64,000 nucleotides of DNA from Acidobacteriota bacterium (GTDB taxonomy: Bacteria; Acidobacteriota; Vicinamibacteria; Vicinamibacterales; UBA2999), in assembly GCA_020851565.1 (NCBI GenBank), contig JADZCN010000034.1:62001-126000 (forward strand), in the 5' to 3' direction. The notes beneath the pieces were generated by a model, which did not search any database, was not told where the DNA came from, and saw only the letters and a program-made list of their open reading frames with translations. Made by a program: the position numbers and the translations under genes. Position 1 is the stretch's first letter. Each line of letters starts with the position of its first letter. This document shows positions 63,752 through 64,000 of the stretch, piece by piece.

Positions 63752-63953
63752 TCGCCCTCCGGCCCCGGATTGTAACGCAGATGGGTCGGGCCTGAACCGC
63801 AGAAAAGGCCGAAAACCTTCGAAAATCGGCCGCAGATGCGAGGTCGAGCGCACAGGACGCCACCTAGATAGACACCGCGGGGCACCCAGGCCGCACCGAT
63901 CGCTGACTGCTGCACCCTGAGTCCTTACCGCCGAGCCCTGGACGCGTTGCGCC
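63752..63953. other. Intergenic region with CGCAGAT-type repeats
   Basis: This 200-bp gap upstream of the permease shows no gene. It contains CGCAGATG near 63777 and again near 63832, ACCGCAGAAAAGG, and a short hairpin (GGCCGAAAACC... GAAAATCGGCC) near 63808-63832. The CGCAGAT units belong to a common intergenic repeat type also seen in part at 14.9 kb and 58.2 kb. The permease promoter probably lies here. Confidence 0.45.
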
Positions 63954-64000
63954 TCAACCCGTCAGCGTCTCGAGATAAGCGCGCGCACGCGCCGCGGGAT
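63954..64000 (-). CDS. C-terminal end of an unidentified protein (partial)
   Basis: The minus-strand frame entering from the right edge reads PAARARAYLETLTG and stops with TGA at 63956-63954. It is too short to identify. The Ala/Arg-rich ending helix and the downstream intergenic gap suggest a genuine gene end rather than a chance frame. Confidence 0.3.
   Translation of the reverse strand, partial: PAARARAYLETLTG

Overview
The window reads as chromosome of a high-GC, Gram-negative bacterium, most likely an Acidobacteriota member of the Vicinamibacteria (Luteitalea-like) group. The reasons are indirect: very GC-rich third codon positions, a VWFA-related secreted protein of the type common in Acidobacteria, a remnant of an acidobacterial-style winged-helix/TPR regulator, Kdo and LapB genes implying an LPS outer membrane, and an Mla-type lipid transport operon. 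No 16S rRNA is present, so the assignment is an inference.

Layout. 1-2.2 kb: an exported amidohydrolase (cut by the window edge), divergent upp, and tRNA-Val(CAC). 2.2-6.3 kb: a small accessory block after the tRNA holding a VapBC45-like toxin-antitoxin pair, a membrane-anchored HIRAN-domain protein, a lipoprotein with a duplicated CYW domain, and a long inverted repeat. 6.3-14.9 kb: an argininosuccinate lyase homologue with a signal peptide, small envelope proteins, an operon uvrB-mlaE-mlaF-mlaD-ytxH-DUF948-like, and a VWA protein. 15.2-24.7 kb: a DHH phosphoesterase, a trans-sulfuration PLP enzyme, a patatin-fold pseudoenzyme, greA, a SpoU methyltransferase with rarA, mutL, corA and a regulator pseudogene.

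24.9-45.0 kb is a 20-kb run of minus-strand housekeeping genes. In transcription order it is sucC-sucD-(Phe leader peptide/attenuator)-pheA-ndk-dcd-gamma carbonic anhydrase-hisS-aspS-phoH-ybeY-corC-era-mgtE-recO-glyQ-glyS-ppdK, with many 1-4 nt stop/start overlaps. 45.3-51.4 kb, plus strand: a membrane HD-GYP/GAF/GGDEF cyclic-di-GMP protein behind an unusually AT-rich regulatory region, then sdhC-sdhA-sdhB. Next come mdh (minus), serA (plus), a PilP/GspC-like protein (minus), and a plus-strand Kdo/LPS operon kdsB-pyrG-kdsA-kdsD-lapB. The window ends with minus-strand coaE-folD-amino-acid permease.

The genes link the TCA cycle (sucCD, sdhCAB, mdh, with ppdK at the PEP-pyruvate node), translation (three aminoacyl-tRNA synthetases, era, ybeY), DNA repair (uvrB, mutL, recO, rarA) and envelope biogenesis (mla, kds, lapB).

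The strongest unannotated signal is a 23-codon, phenylalanine-rich leader peptide followed by an intrinsic terminator just upstream of pheA. It is coupled to the sucD stop codon and looks like a classical transcription attenuator. Other points of interest are the exported ArgH homologue, foldback arrays of 7-16 bp repeats at gene borders, a possible non-AUG start of phoH, and a TTCR-loop hairpin family behind two tRNA-synthetase genes.
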